Assembly: GCA_937864005.1 (NCBI GenBank)
Contig: CALMIL010000166.1
Location: forward strand, 1-37,564
Origin: an uncultured Burkholderiales bacterium
GTDB taxonomy: Bacteria; Pseudomonadota; Gammaproteobacteria; Burkholderiales; Burkholderiaceae_C
Length of the DNA stretch: 37,564 bases
Direction: 5' to 3'
A program made the translations under genes and the position numbers. Within the stretch, counting starts at the first letter, position 1. The number at the start of each line of letters is the position of its first letter. The notes under the pieces were generated by a model. That model searched no databases and was not told the DNA's origin. It saw only the letters and a program-made list of their open reading frames with translations. This document shows, one piece after another, positions 1-8,351 of this stretch.

Positions 1-34
1 CATCGGCACGAGTTTCGAGCTGATCGAGGCATGA
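1..34 (+). CDS. 3' end of an unidentified upstream gene (partial)
   Basis: Frame 2 reads an open stretch ending IGTSFELIEA followed by TGA at 32-34. This stop overlaps the ATG of the next gene (31-33) in the ATGA arrangement that recurs throughout this window between co-transcribed genes. Only ten codons are visible, so no function can be given. The overlap suggests translational coupling with the glycosyltransferase downstream. The call rests only on the overlap geometry. Confidence 0.35.
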   Translation, partial: IGTSFELIEA

Positions 35-2037
35 ACCCGCGGGAGCGAAACAGGCTCCTGCAGGCCGCCGAGGGATATTTCAGTTCCGGCAATCAGGGGC
101 TCGCCAGACTCAGCCTCGAAAGCCTGGTCGCGGCCGATGCATCGTCGTCGCGGGCCTTCGAACTGCTGGGCTATGTCTACGGCAACGAGGGCAGAGCGGA
201 CGAGGCCCATCGCTGCCTGACCAAGGCGTGCCAGTTGCCGCGCGCGACACCCGAGGCGTGGTACTACCTCGGCGTGTCCTGCCTGAAGCAGCGCGAGCCC
301 GAGCCCGCGATCCGGGCCTTCGACAGGGCGCTCGCCCTCGCCGGCCCGTTCTTCGAGGCGCTCCACGACCGGGGGACCGCCTATTCGCTGCTCGGCAAGA
401 GCGCATCGGCGCTGGACAGCTATGCGCGGGCTTCGAAGTTCAGACCGGACTCGTTCGACCTCGTCTTCAATATCGGCAAGGTCTACGACGAGGTCAAGGA
501 CCTGCGCAACGCGCTCGTCTACTACGACCGGGCGCTCGCGCTCGACCCCGGCGTTGCCGACGTGTGGGCGCACCGGGGAGCGGTGTTCTATGACCTCGAG
601 CGCTACGCCGAGGCAATCGCCGACTGGGAGCGCGCGCTCTCGATCGACCCTTGCGTCGACTTTCTGCGCGGCTTCCTCCTTCATGCGCGGATGCGGATCT
701 GCGATTGGCGCGGCTGGCGCGCCGAGCGGGACGATCTGCTCGCCCGCGTACAACGCGGCGAGAACGCCTGCGGCCCGTTCGAGATGCTCGCGTTCAGCAG
801 CGACGAAGAGCAGCAGTCGAGCACGGCGCGTCGCTGGGTCGAAGCGAATTTCGCCGGTCCGCAGGCCGCGGTGGCGTTCGAGCGCGGTGCGCGCGACCGG
901 ATCCGGGTCGCCTACTTCTCCGCCGATTTCCGCCACCACGCGGTGGCCTACCTGACCGCCGAGATCTACGAGCTGCACGACCGCGAGCGCTTCGAGATCT
1001 TCGGTTTCGCATTGAGCAAGGCGGATCGGGACGACGCGATGCGAGCGCGGCTGGCGCGGGCGTTCGATCATTTCGTCGAAGTGGACGAACTCACGGCGTC
1101 CGAAATCGCCTCGCGAGCGCGCGGCCTCGGCATCGATATCGCGGTCGATCTGGGCGGGCATACCAAGGGCAGCCGGACGGCCATATTCGGCCAGCGGGTC
1201 GCGCCGGTCCAGGTCAACTACCTCGGCTTTCCGGGCACGATGGGCGCGCACTTCATCGACTACATCATTGCCGACGAGACGACGATCCCGGATCCGAGCA
1301 GGCACGCCTACGCCGAGAAGGTCGTCCATCTGCCCGAGTGCTTCCAGCCATCGGATACGCGCCGGCCGATCGCGTCAGCCGGCGTATCGCGCAGCGCGTT
1401 CGGGCTGCCGGCCGACGGTTTCGTCTTCTGCTGCTTCAACAGCACCTACAAGATCACGCCGGACGCCTTTGCCGGCTGGATGCGGATTCTCGGCGCGGTA
1501 CCGGCGAGTTGCCTGTGGCTGCTCGCCGGCGGCGAACAGATGGAGGCCAATCTGCGGCGCGAGGCCGCAGCCGCAGGCGTCGCACCCGATCGGCTCGTTT
1601 TCGCCGGCCGGGTCGCGGCCGACGAATATCTGGCCCGCCTGCGCCTGGCCGACCTCTTTCTCGATACGCTGCCGTTCAATGCGGGAACGACGGCCAACGA
1701 TGCACTGTTCGCCGGCCTGCCCGTGCTCACCTGTCCCGGAAACGCATTCGCTGCGCGGATGGCTGCGAGCCTCCTGCACGCGCTCGACCTGCTGGAATTG
1801 ATCGCGGCGTCGGGCGCCGAGTACGAGGCCAAGGCCATCGCATTGGCGCAGCGCCCCGCCGAGCTGGACCGGATCAAGGCCAGGCTGGCACAAAAAAGGG
1901 CCGCCAAGCCGCTCTTCGATATGCCCAGGTATACCCGTCATCTCGAAGCGGCCTACGAGGAAATGCTGCGCCGGCGGCAGGAGGGTCTCGCGCCCGACCA
2001 CATTCGTGTCCCGCGCGCGCCGTGGCCGCCAACGTGA
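31..2037 (+). CDS. TPR-repeat O-GlcNAc transferase-like glycosyltransferase (GT41 family)
   Basis: The 668-residue protein has an N-terminal TPR solenoid (about residues 5-215, e.g. ALDSYARASKFRPDSFDLV) followed by an O-GlcNAc-transferase-type catalytic region (about 290-645). Residues that match eukaryotic OGT by position are visible: a His in DFRHHAV (about H303), DLGGHTKGSRT, NYLGFPGTMGA, a Lys in STYKITPDAF (about K474; the OGT equivalent contacts UDP), and NAGTTANDALFAGLPV with the Thr pair. Enzymes of this type move a sugar from a nucleotide donor to protein Ser/Thr. In bacteria they are often linked to glycosylation of flagellins or surface proteins, but nothing here identifies the acceptor. 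The start at 31 overlaps the upstream stop. The gene converges on coq7 with a 20-bp gap. The family is secure; donor and acceptor are unknown. Confidence 0.88.
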   Translation: MNPRERNRLLQAAEGYFSSGNQGLARLSLESLVAADASSSRAFELLGYVYGNEGRADEAHRCLTKACQLPRATPEAWYYLGVSCLKQREPEPAIRAFDRALALAGPFFEALHDRGTAYSLLGKSASALDSYARASKFRPDSFDLVFNIGKVYDEVKDLRNALVYYDRALALDPGVADVWAHRGAVFYDLERYAEAIADWERALSIDPCVDFLRGFLLHARMRICDWRGWRAERDDLLARVQRGENACGPFEMLAFSSDEEQQSSTARRWVEANFAGPQAAVAFERGARDRIRVAYFSADFRHHAVAYLTAEIYELHDRERFEIFGFALSKADRDDAMRARLARAFDHFVEVDELTASEIASRARGLGIDIAVDLGGHTKGSRTAIFGQRVAPVQVNYLGFPGTMGAHFIDYIIADETTIPDPSRHAYAEKVVHLPECFQPSDTRRPIASAGVSRSAFGLPADGFVFCCFNSTYKITPDAFAGWMRILGAVPASCLWLLAGGEQMEANLRREAAAAGVAPDRLVFAGRVAADEYLARLRLADLFLDTLPFNAGTTANDALFAGLPVLTCPGNAFAARMAASLLHALDLLELIAASGAEYEAKAIALAQRPAELDRIKARLAQKRAAKPLFDMPRYTRHLEAAYEEMLRRRQEGLAPDHIRVPRAPWPPT

Positions 2038-2057
2038 TGGCCGCCGCGGCCGCGGTG

Positions 2058-2705
2058 TCAGAGGTGATGTGCGGTCTGCGTCATCACCTTTGCCGCGCCC
2101 CGCATCAGCCAGCGCACCGGGGCCGGCAGGGCCGCGGCCCCGGCCTGCTCCGCTTGCGACGCATGGCGGGTCTCGTCTTCCTTCATCTGCGCGACGATCG
2201 CGCGCGACGCGGCATCCTCGGCCGGCAGGCGATCGAGGTGGCCCTGCAGGTGACGCTCGACCTGGCGTTCCGTCTCGACGACGAAGCCGAGGCTGAGCCT
2301 GTCGCTCGCCGTGCCGGCCAGCCAGCCGATCCCGAAGGCACCCGCATACCAAAGAGGATTGAGCAGGCTGGGGCGCGCGCCGAGTTCGCGCAGGCGCTGG
2401 CGGGTCCAGGCCAGATGGTCGGTTTCCTCGCGCGAGGCGCGTTCGAACTGGGCGCGCAGCGCGGGGTCGCGCGTCGCGAGCGCCTGCGCGTTGTAGAGCG
2501 CCTGTGCGCAGACCTCGCCGACGTGGTTGACCCGCATCAGCGCGCCGGAGAGGCGCCGTTGCGCCGGGTCCAGCGGGGCCGGCGCGTCCTGCTCCGGGGC
2601 TGCCGGGCACGCCCGCGAGGCGATATTGGCGCCCGAAAGCGTGCGCAGCGCGCTGTCGGCGGCGACGACGAGGCGGTCCAGCGGCGAAGTGGCGGCGGCA
2701 GGCAT
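2058..2705 (-). CDS. coq7: 2-polyprenyl-3-methyl-6-methoxy-1,4-benzoquinone monooxygenase (Coq7 diiron hydroxylase)
   Basis: The 215-residue Coq7/Cat5-type protein performs the penultimate hydroxylation of ubiquinone synthesis at the inner membrane. The diiron ligand set is visible in order: Glu in [12 protein letters not shown], Glu and His in EETDHLAW, Glu in [11 protein letters not shown], and Glu/His in EDETRHA. A hydrophobic segment ([14 protein letters not shown]) matches the membrane-associating helix region. I chose the ATG at 2705 because translation then begins [17 protein letters not shown], the usual start for betaproteobacterial members. The reading frame stays open about 50 codons further upstream, but that part is basic, low-complexity and overlaps the porin promoter region. 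The gene is monocistronic and convergent with the glycosyltransferase. Confidence 0.93.
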   Translation of the reverse strand: MPAAATSPLDRLVVAADSALRTLSGANIASRACPAAPEQDAPAPLDPAQRRLSGALMRVNHVGEVCAQALYNAQALATRDPALRAQFERASREETDHLAWTRQRLRELGARPSLLNPLWYAGAFGIGWLAGTASDRLSLGFVVETERQVERHLQGHLDRLPAEDAASRAIVAQMKEDETRHASQAEQAGAAALPAPVRWLMRGAAKVMTQTAHHL

Positions 2706-2880
2706 GATGGGCAGGCTTTGACGAGGGAATCGAGCATATCGCACCCCCCCGCCCAAGCCTCGCCCGGGCCTTCGGGGCCGCGTGCTGGCCGTCCGGAAAG
2801 CCCCGTCCGCGTCCCCCGCCGGACGGGCCCGAACGACGTTGTGCCCAGACAACATATTGAGTCATTTCTGCCCCGAATCT

Positions 2881-2909
2881 TTGCCAGCGGCCCCTTCGTC
2901 TGGTGCAAT
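2881..2909 (+). promoter_or_regulatory. Candidate sigma-70 promoter of the porin gene
   Basis: TTGCCA (2881-2886) and TGCAAT (2904-2909) are separated by 17 bp, about 90 bp before the porin start. A 5-bp inverted repeat, GTTGT/ACAAC (2838-2853, 6-bp loop), lies just upstream and could be a regulator site. An AGGAG ribosome binding site is at 2987-2991. Apart from these, 2706-3000 contains nothing recognisable. Confidence 0.5.
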
Positions 2910-3000
2910 ACACACAACTTCCGATGAGGAGGTTGGCCTGATCTGCCCTCGCGGGTACATCCCGATCGGGACCTCTTGTTCAACCTAGGAGATAGTTGCA

Positions 3001-4077
3001 ATGAAAAAATCTCTGCTCGCTCTCGCAGTGCTGGGCACGTTTGCTGGCGCCGCCTCGGCCCAGTCGTCGGTGACCCTGTTCGGTATCGTCGACTTGAACC
3101 TGCGCTATGTCGACAACGACGCCGGCACGCAGTACCAGATGAACCAGGACGGCAACGCCAGCAGCCGTCTGGGCTTCCGCGGCGTCGAGGATCTGGGCGG
3201 CGGCCTGAATGCCAGCTTCTGGATCGAAGGCGCGGTGAACCCGCAAAACGGTACCAATACCGGTCAGACCTGGCAGCGTCGCCAGACCGTCAGCCTCTCG
3301 GGCGGCTGGGGTGAAGTCCGTCTTGGCCGCGACTACACCTCGACCTTCTGGAACTGGACGATCTTCGATCCGTTCGGCACGGTCGGTATCGGCAACTCCG
3401 GCAATATCGGCTTCGTCACTCCGAATCTGCCGGCCGGTGGAGCGTACGGGACGACACTTCGCGCCAACAATATGGTCGGCTACTTCCTGCCGTCCGGCAT
3501 CGCTGGCGGTCTGTACGGCCAGGCGCAAGTCGCCGCGGGTCAAGGCTCGAACGGCAACAAGTATTACGGCTTCCGGCTCGGCTACGCGAGCGGTCCGTTC
3601 AACGTCGCAGGTGCATGGGGCCGGACGCAGGTTCTCGGCGGCGTGCCCGGTGCAGGTCAACCCGACCAGAACGGCACGAACTGGAACCTCGGCGGTTCGT
3701 ACGATTTCGGCGTCGTGAAGCTTTCCGGCTTCTTCGGCGACATCAAGGTCGGCGACCTCGGACAGCGCAACTGGTATATCGGCCTGCAAGCCCCGGTCGG
3801 CCTGTGGACGATCAAGGGCTCGTACGGTCAGGTCGACCGCAGCGGCTCCGAGCCGTACGCGCCGGCGAACTTCGACGGTCAGAGCGCGTGGCAGTTGGCC
3901 GTTGGCGCGACCTACGACCTGTCCAAGCGTACCGCGCTGTATGCGACGTACTCGCACATCGACAACTCGGACGGTGCTGCCTTCATCGTCGGTGCGTTGA
4001 ACGGCTACGCCGGCGGTGGCGGCGCTCCCAGCTCGAGCTCGCAAGGCTTCGAAGTCGGTATCCGTCACTCGTTCTGA
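3001..4077 (+). CDS. Gram-negative general porin (Burkholderia/Bordetella type, OmpC-like)
   Basis: The 358-residue outer-membrane beta-barrel porin carries a clear signal peptide (MKKSLLALAVLGTFAGAASA, cleavage before QSSVTLFG). The mature start SSVTLFGIVDLNLRYV, the SRLGFRGVEDLGGGLNASFW strand pair, the GEVRLGRDYT strand and a C-terminal IRHSF ending in Phe are hallmarks of the betaproteobacterial trimeric porin family. Loop 3, which sets pore selectivity, would lie around residues 115-145. A good AGGAG site sits 9 nt before the ATG, and the gene has its own promoter and terminator, fitting strong monocistronic expression. The substrate range cannot be read from sequence. Confidence 0.95.
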   Translation: MKKSLLALAVLGTFAGAASAQSSVTLFGIVDLNLRYVDNDAGTQYQMNQDGNASSRLGFRGVEDLGGGLNASFWIEGAVNPQNGTNTGQTWQRRQTVSLSGGWGEVRLGRDYTSTFWNWTIFDPFGTVGIGNSGNIGFVTPNLPAGGAYGTTLRANNMVGYFLPSGIAGGLYGQAQVAAGQGSNGNKYYGFRLGYASGPFNVAGAWGRTQVLGGVPGAGQPDQNGTNWNLGGSYDFGVVKLSGFFGDIKVGDLGQRNWYIGLQAPVGLWTIKGSYGQVDRSGSEPYAPANFDGQSAWQLAVGATYDLSKRTALYATYSHIDNSDGAAFIVGALNGYAGGGGAPSSSSQGFEVGIRHSF

Positions 4078-4113
4078 TCCGTCACGGCCTGCCGCGTGCA
4101 GGCGTGACTCGGC

Positions 4114-4137
4114 AAAGGCCGCCTTCGGGCGGCCTTT
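4114..4137 (+). terminator. Rho-independent terminator after the porin gene
   Basis: AAAGGCCGCC and GGCGGCCTTT form a perfect 10-bp stem closed by a TTCG tetraloop, 37 bp after the porin stop, followed by a short T-containing tail (TTTCTCGTT). The stem's A and T ends make it usable in both directions. Confidence 0.85.
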
Positions 4138-4180
4138 CTCGTTCCTGCGCGACGCGCGGCCCGGCTAAGGACTTTCCCGT

Positions 4181-4209
4181 TTGACGCGTTGCGCCCGATC
4201 CCATCCAAT
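4181..4209 (+). promoter_or_regulatory. Candidate sigma-70 promoter of the peptide transporter operon
   Basis: TTGACG (4181-4186) and TCCAAT (4204-4209) are spaced by 17 bp, about 90 bp before the first permease start. It is the best match in the 160-bp gap between the porin terminator and the operon. Confidence 0.45.
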
Positions 4210-4297
4210 CGGCGCGTGAGCCAGCCCGTGCGTGCGAGGCGAGCCACGCGACGCGCCAGGCGTCGCCGATCGTGGCACCGGAGTTTCGCTTCCTCGC

Positions 4298-5281
4298 ATG
4301 CTCGCCTTCATTCTCCGCCGCCTGGCCCAGGCCGTGATCGTGATGCTCACGGTGGCGTTCATCTCGTTCATGCTGTTCCAGTACGTCGGCGACCCGGTCA
4401 CGAATCTGCTCGGCCAGGACGCGACGCCGCAGCAGCGCGCGCAACTGCGGTCCGACCTCGGGCTCGACCAGCCGTTTCCGGTGCAGTTCGCGCGCTTCGT
4501 CGGCAACGCGGTGCAGGGCGATTTCGGCTTGAGCCTGCGCCAGGGGCGCAAGGTCTCGTCGCTGATCGTCGAGCGCTTTCCGGCGACGCTCGAGCTGTCG
4601 ATGATCGCCGCGCTGATCGCGCTCGGCCTGGGCATCCCGATGGGCGTCTACGCCGCGCTGAAGCGCGGCACGTTTTCGTCGCAGGCGCTGATGACGCTGT
4701 CGCTGCTGGGCGTCTCGCTGCCGACCTTCCTGATCGGCATCCTGCTCATTCTTCTCTTCGCCGTCATCCTCAAATGGCTGCCGAGTTTCGGCCGCGGCGA
4801 TGTCGTCGCGATCGGTAGCTGGACGACCGGCCTGCTCACGCTCGACGGCTGGAAGCACCTGATCCTGCCGTCGATCACGCTCGCGCTCTTTCAACTCGCG
4901 CTGATCATGCGCCTCGTGCGCTCGGAGATGCTCGAAGTGCTGCGCTCGGACTACATCAAGTTCGCCCGCGCCCGCGGCCTGCCCGACCGCATCGTCTATT
5001 TCGGCCATGCGCTGAAGAACACGCTCGTGCCGGTGATGACGATCACCGGGCTGCAGCTCGGCTCGCTGATCGCATTCGCGATCATCACCGAGCAGGTCTT
5101 CCAGTGGCCGGGGATGGGGCTCTTGTTCATCCAGGCCGTGACCTTCGCCGATATCCCGGTGATGGCGGCCTACCTGTGCCTGATCTCGCTGATCTTCGTC
5201 GTCATCAACCTGATCGTCGATCTGCTGTACTTCGCGGTCGACCCGCGCCTGCGCATCGAGCGCGCCGGCGCCGCGCACTGA
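4298..5281 (+). CDS. Peptide ABC transporter permease, DppB/OppB type
   Basis: The 327-residue inner-membrane permease begins MLAFILRRLAQAVIVM, the typical DppB/OppB N-terminus with one helix followed by a periplasmic segment (QRAQLRSDLGLDQPF). It is a six-helix BPD_transp_1 protein. The EAA loop that docks the ATPase is visible as YIKFARARGLPDR...LKNTLVPV (about residues 218-245). It should form a heterodimeric channel with the second permease at 6961. I chose the start at 4298 for family alignment; an upstream in-frame ATG at 4232 adds a non-homologous stretch. First gene of a six-gene operon. Substrate (dipeptide, oligopeptide or other) is inferred only from family. Confidence 0.9.
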   Translation: MLAFILRRLAQAVIVMLTVAFISFMLFQYVGDPVTNLLGQDATPQQRAQLRSDLGLDQPFPVQFARFVGNAVQGDFGLSLRQGRKVSSLIVERFPATLELSMIAALIALGLGIPMGVYAALKRGTFSSQALMTLSLLGVSLPTFLIGILLILLFAVILKWLPSFGRGDVVAIGSWTTGLLTLDGWKHLILPSITLALFQLALIMRLVRSEMLEVLRSDYIKFARARGLPDRIVYFGHALKNTLVPVMTITGLQLGSLIAFAIITEQVFQWPGMGLLFIQAVTFADIPVMAAYLCLISLIFVVINLIVDLLYFAVDPRLRIERAGAAH

Positions 5282-5346
5282 CCCGACCGCTTCGGCTGCG
5301 CTACGATCGCGGTCGCATTCCCACCGTGCCACTGGAGACAATCCGC

Positions 5347-6915
5347 ATGAGACTGAAAAGCAATTTGCTCGCCGCCGCGCTGGCGCTCGCCTGCGCCGCC
5401 AGCCAGGCCGTCACGCTGCGCGTCGCCAATGTCGGCGACGTGCAGTCGATGGACCCGCATTCGCTCAACGAGACGCTGCAGCTGAGCTTCACCGCGAGCG
5501 TCTACGAGTCGCTCGTCGGGCGCGGCAAGGATATGTCCCTCGTGCCGCTGCTGGCGACGAAGTGGACCCAGACCTCGCCCAACGTCTGGCGCTTCGAACT
5601 GCGCAAGGGCGTCAAATTCCACGACGGCACGCCGTTCAACGCCGACGACGTCGTCTTCTCGTTCGCGCGCGCCGCAGATCCGGGCGGCGACATGCGCGGC
5701 TACACCTCGTCGTTCAAGGAGGTGCGCAAGATCGACGACCACACGATCGAAATCGAGACGACGGCGCCCAATCCGATCCTGCCGGACGTGATCTCGAACG
5801 TCTACATGATGAGCAAGAAGTGGTGCGAGACGAACAAGGCCGAGAAGCCGGTCGATCGCCGCAAGGGGGTGGAGAACACGGCATCCTTCAAGTCCAACGG
5901 CACCGGGCCGTTTCGCCTGAAGGAGCGCCAGCCGGGGACGCGCACCGTGATCGTGCGCAACCTCAACTACTGGGACAAGGTCGAGACCAACGTCGACGAG
6001 GTCGTCTTCACGCCGATCGGCAGCGATGCGACGCGCGTCGCCGCGCTGCTGTCGGGCGAGATCGACGTCATGGAGCCGGTGCCGCTGCAGGACGTCGAGC
6101 GCGTGAAGTCCAACCCCAACATGGTCGTGCTGCAAGGACCCGAGTTGCGCACGATCTTCCTCGGCATGGACCAGAAGCGCGACGAGCTGCTGTTCTCGAG
6201 CGTGAAGGGCAAGAACCCGTTCAAGGACGTGCGCGTGCGCAAGGCCTTCTATCAGGCGATCGACATCGAAGCGATCAAGACGAAGGTGATGCGCGGCGCC
6301 TCGACGCCGACCGCGCTGATGGTCGGCCCCGGCGTGCGCGGCTTCCAGCCCGACATGAACAAGCGCTTCCCGTACGACCCCGAGGCGGCGAAGAAACTGC
6401 TCGCCGAGGCGGGCTACCCGAACGGCTTCGAGGTGACGATGAACTGCCCGAACGACCGCTACGTCAACGACAGCGCGATCTGCCAGGCGGTGGCGGCGAA
6501 CCTGGCGCGCATCGGCGTCAAGATCAATCTGCAGGCCGAGACCAAGGTGTCGTATTTCCCGAAGATCCTGAGCCGCAATACGAGCTTCTATCTGCTCGGC
6601 TGGACGCCGAGCACCGGCGACTCGCACGACGCGATGTCGGCGCTGATGATGACCCCCGACGGCAAGGGCCAGGGCCAGTTCAACCTCGGCAACTACAGCA
6701 ACGCGAAGTTCGACGAACTGACGACCAAGGTCCAGTCCGAGACCGACCAGGCCAAGCGCAACGAGATGATCCGCGAGGCGTTCAAGATCCATCAGGACGA
6801 GGTCGGCCACCTCCCGCTGCACCAGCAGGCGCTGGCCTGGGGCATGACGAAGAAGGTGAGCCTCGTGCAGTTGCCTGACAACCGGATGTTCTTCAAGTGG
6901 GTGGTCGTGAAGTGA
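5347..6915 (+). CDS. Periplasmic peptide-binding protein (SBP family 5, DppA/OppA type)
   Basis: The 522-residue solute-binding protein has a signal peptide (MRLKSNLLAAALALACAASQA). The family signature RKGVKFHDGTPFNADDVVFS (about residues 90-109) and the early MDPHSLNETLQLSFTASVYE segment are visible. Its SNGTGPFRL and NYSNAKFDELTTK segments are also typical of cluster C binding proteins. It captures peptides in the periplasm and delivers them to the two permeases. A GGAGACA site precedes the ATG at 5347, and the much longer open frame starting at 5104 lies inside the preceding gene. Binding protein genes of such operons more often come first; here it sits between the two permease genes. Confidence 0.92.
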   Translation: MRLKSNLLAAALALACAASQAVTLRVANVGDVQSMDPHSLNETLQLSFTASVYESLVGRGKDMSLVPLLATKWTQTSPNVWRFELRKGVKFHDGTPFNADDVVFSFARAADPGGDMRGYTSSFKEVRKIDDHTIEIETTAPNPILPDVISNVYMMSKKWCETNKAEKPVDRRKGVENTASFKSNGTGPFRLKERQPGTRTVIVRNLNYWDKVETNVDEVVFTPIGSDATRVAALLSGEIDVMEPVPLQDVERVKSNPNMVVLQGPELRTIFLGMDQKRDELLFSSVKGKNPFKDVRVRKAFYQAIDIEAIKTKVMRGASTPTALMVGPGVRGFQPDMNKRFPYDPEAAKKLLAEAGYPNGFEVTMNCPNDRYVNDSAICQAVAANLARIGVKINLQAETKVSYFPKILSRNTSFYLLGWTPSTGDSHDAMSALMMTPDGKGQGQFNLGNYSNAKFDELTTKVQSETDQAKRNEMIREAFKIHQDEVGHLPLHQQALAWGMTKKVSLVQLPDNRMFFKWVVVK

Positions 6916-6960
6916 TCTCGCGATGCGGACGGGGCTTGCCCTGAGGGGAGGCTGGCGACG

Positions 6961-7872
6961 ATGGCGGCTGCGGTGCGCCGATTCCTGGACAGCGATATCT
7001 GGTTCAGCTTCCGTAGCTCGCCGATGGCGATGACGGCGGCACTGATCGCATTCGTCTGCCTCTTCTGTGCCGTATTTGCCAACTGGGTCGCGCCGCACAA
7101 CCCGTTCGACCTCGCGACGCTCGAACTTGGCGACTCGCGACTGCCGCCGGCCTGGTCCGACGGCGGCAACTCGCGCTACCTGCTCGGCACCGACGACCAG
7201 GGGCGCGACATCCTGTCGGCGCTGATGTATGGCGCGCGCATCTCGCTCTTCGTCGGGCTGGCGTCGGTCTTCGTATCGGTGCTGGTCGGCGTCTCGCTCG
7301 GCCTGCTGTCGGGCTTCGCCGGCGGGCGCATCGATGCCTTCATCATGCGCGTGTGCGACGTGATGCTCTCGTTCCCGTCGATCCTGATCGCGCTGCTGAT
7401 CGACGGCGTCGGCCGCGCCCTGTTTCCGAACGCGCACGATACGCTCGCCTTCGCGGTGCTGATCATCGCGATCTCGCTCACCGGCTGGGTGCAGTACGCG
7501 CGCACCGTGCGCGGCTCGACGATGGTCGAGCGCAACAAGGAGTACGTTCAGGCGGCGCGCGTGATCGGCGTCGCGTCGCTGCGCATCATGCGCCGCCACG
7601 TGCTGCCCAACGTGATGGGACCGGTGATGGTGCTGGCGACGATCCAGGTCGCGCTCGCGATCATCACCGAAGCCACCTTGTCGTTTCTCGGCGTTGGCGT
7701 GCCGCCCACCTCGCCGTCGCTCGGCACCCTGATCCGCATCGGCAACGACTTCCTGTTTTCCGGCGAGTGGTGGATCACGATCTTCCCCGGCGCCGTGCTG
7801 GTGCTGATCACCCTGAGTGTCAATCTGCTGGGCGACTGGCTGCGCGACGCGCTCAACCCGCGCCTGCGCTGA
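6961..7872 (+). CDS. Peptide ABC transporter permease, DppC/OppC type
   Basis: The 303-residue inner-membrane permease carries the DppC/OppC N-terminal extension with one helix (about 22-43), then [10 protein letters not shown] and the [22 protein letters not shown] motif typical of this subfamily. The EAA loop is visible as [20 protein letters not shown]. It partners with the permease at 4298. A GGGGAGG ribosome binding site precedes the ATG. The C-terminus, [14 protein letters not shown], is the usual end of the family. Confidence 0.93.
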   Translation: MAAAVRRFLDSDIWFSFRSSPMAMTAALIAFVCLFCAVFANWVAPHNPFDLATLELGDSRLPPAWSDGGNSRYLLGTDDQGRDILSALMYGARISLFVGLASVFVSVLVGVSLGLLSGFAGGRIDAFIMRVCDVMLSFPSILIALLIDGVGRALFPNAHDTLAFAVLIIAISLTGWVQYARTVRGSTMVERNKEYVQAARVIGVASLRIMRRHVLPNVMGPVMVLATIQVALAIITEATLSFLGVGVPPTSPSLGTLIRIGNDFLFSGEWWITIFPGAVLVLITLSVNLLGDWLRDALNPRLR

Positions 7873-7884
7873 ACTGGAGCTGCC

Positions 7885-8292
7885 ATGAAGACTTTCCATC
7901 GCCATCCGTCACGCATCGCGGCCGCCGCGCTCGCGTCTTTGCTCGCCGGCTGCGCGAGCAGCACCGGATTTCACTATTCGGAACTGGTCGGCAAGCGCTA
8001 CTTCAAGACGAATATCGACACCTACCCGGTGCTCATCCTCTCGGTCGATGGCCGCTCGATCGTCGGCACGCCGATTCAGGTCGATGCCGGCGAACGCAGC
8101 GTGCTGCTGCAGGGGCCGCCGACGACGGTCGATCTGCAGCTGACGCAGACGATGAAGCTCGACGTCAAGCCCTGCACGCGCTACTACCTCGTCGCCGTCA
8201 AGCAGAGCCCGCTGCAAAACGAGTTCACGCCGCGCGTCGATTTCGAGGAGCCGATGCCCGGCTGCACGTCGGCGCCGGCGAAGCAGGGCTGA
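7885..8292 (+). CDS. Small lipoprotein of unknown function inside the peptide transporter operon
   Basis: The 135-residue protein has a lipoprotein signal (LASLLAGC, lipidated Cys at about residue 23). The mature part is a small beta-rich domain ([15 protein letters not shown]..., [11 protein letters not shown]) with two further cysteines (KPCTRYY and MPGCTS) that could form a disulfide. I do not recognise the family. It lies 12 bp after the DppC-type gene and before the first ATPase gene, so it is co-transcribed. It may be a periplasmic accessory of the transporter, or simply carried along; the sequence does not decide. The stop at 8290-8292 lies in a duplicated segment shared with the next gene's start. 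Confidence 0.75.
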   Translation: MKTFHRHPSRIAAAALASLLAGCASSTGFHYSELVGKRYFKTNIDTYPVLILSVDGRSIVGTPIQVDAGERSVLLQGPPTTVDLQLTQTMKLDVKPCTRYYLVAVKQSPLQNEFTPRVDFEEPMPGCTSAPAKQG

Positions 8293-8351
8293 GTGGCTGG
8301 CGCGCTGCTCGAGGGTTGGAGGCAGGGCTGAATGGCCGGCGCGCTGCTCGA
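8283..8351 (+). repeat. Imperfect tandem duplication of the dppD-type start region
   Basis: Positions 8283-8312 and 8322-8351 are 28/30 identical (GCAGGGCTGA..., offset 39 bp). The first copy has GTG where the second has the ATG start at 8332. Read from that GTG, it gives [12 protein letters not shown] and then TGA immediately before the true ATG, while the real gene begins [10 protein letters not shown]. The upstream copy is thus a start-codon relic that reads a 12-codon mini-ORF directly abutting the gene. Confidence 0.85.

Noticed and set aside
2706..2855. N-terminal extension of coq7
   Set aside because: Low-complexity basic residues that do not fit the family; the normal Coq7 start is at 2705.
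4114..4137. REP-type palindrome after the porin
   Set aside because: The perfect stem with a UUCG loop, flanking A/T runs and position after the stop fit an intrinsic terminator better.
5170..7905. 911-codon minus-strand frame opposite the binding protein and permease genes
   Set aside because: Same shadow pattern; it spans two real genes and their gap.
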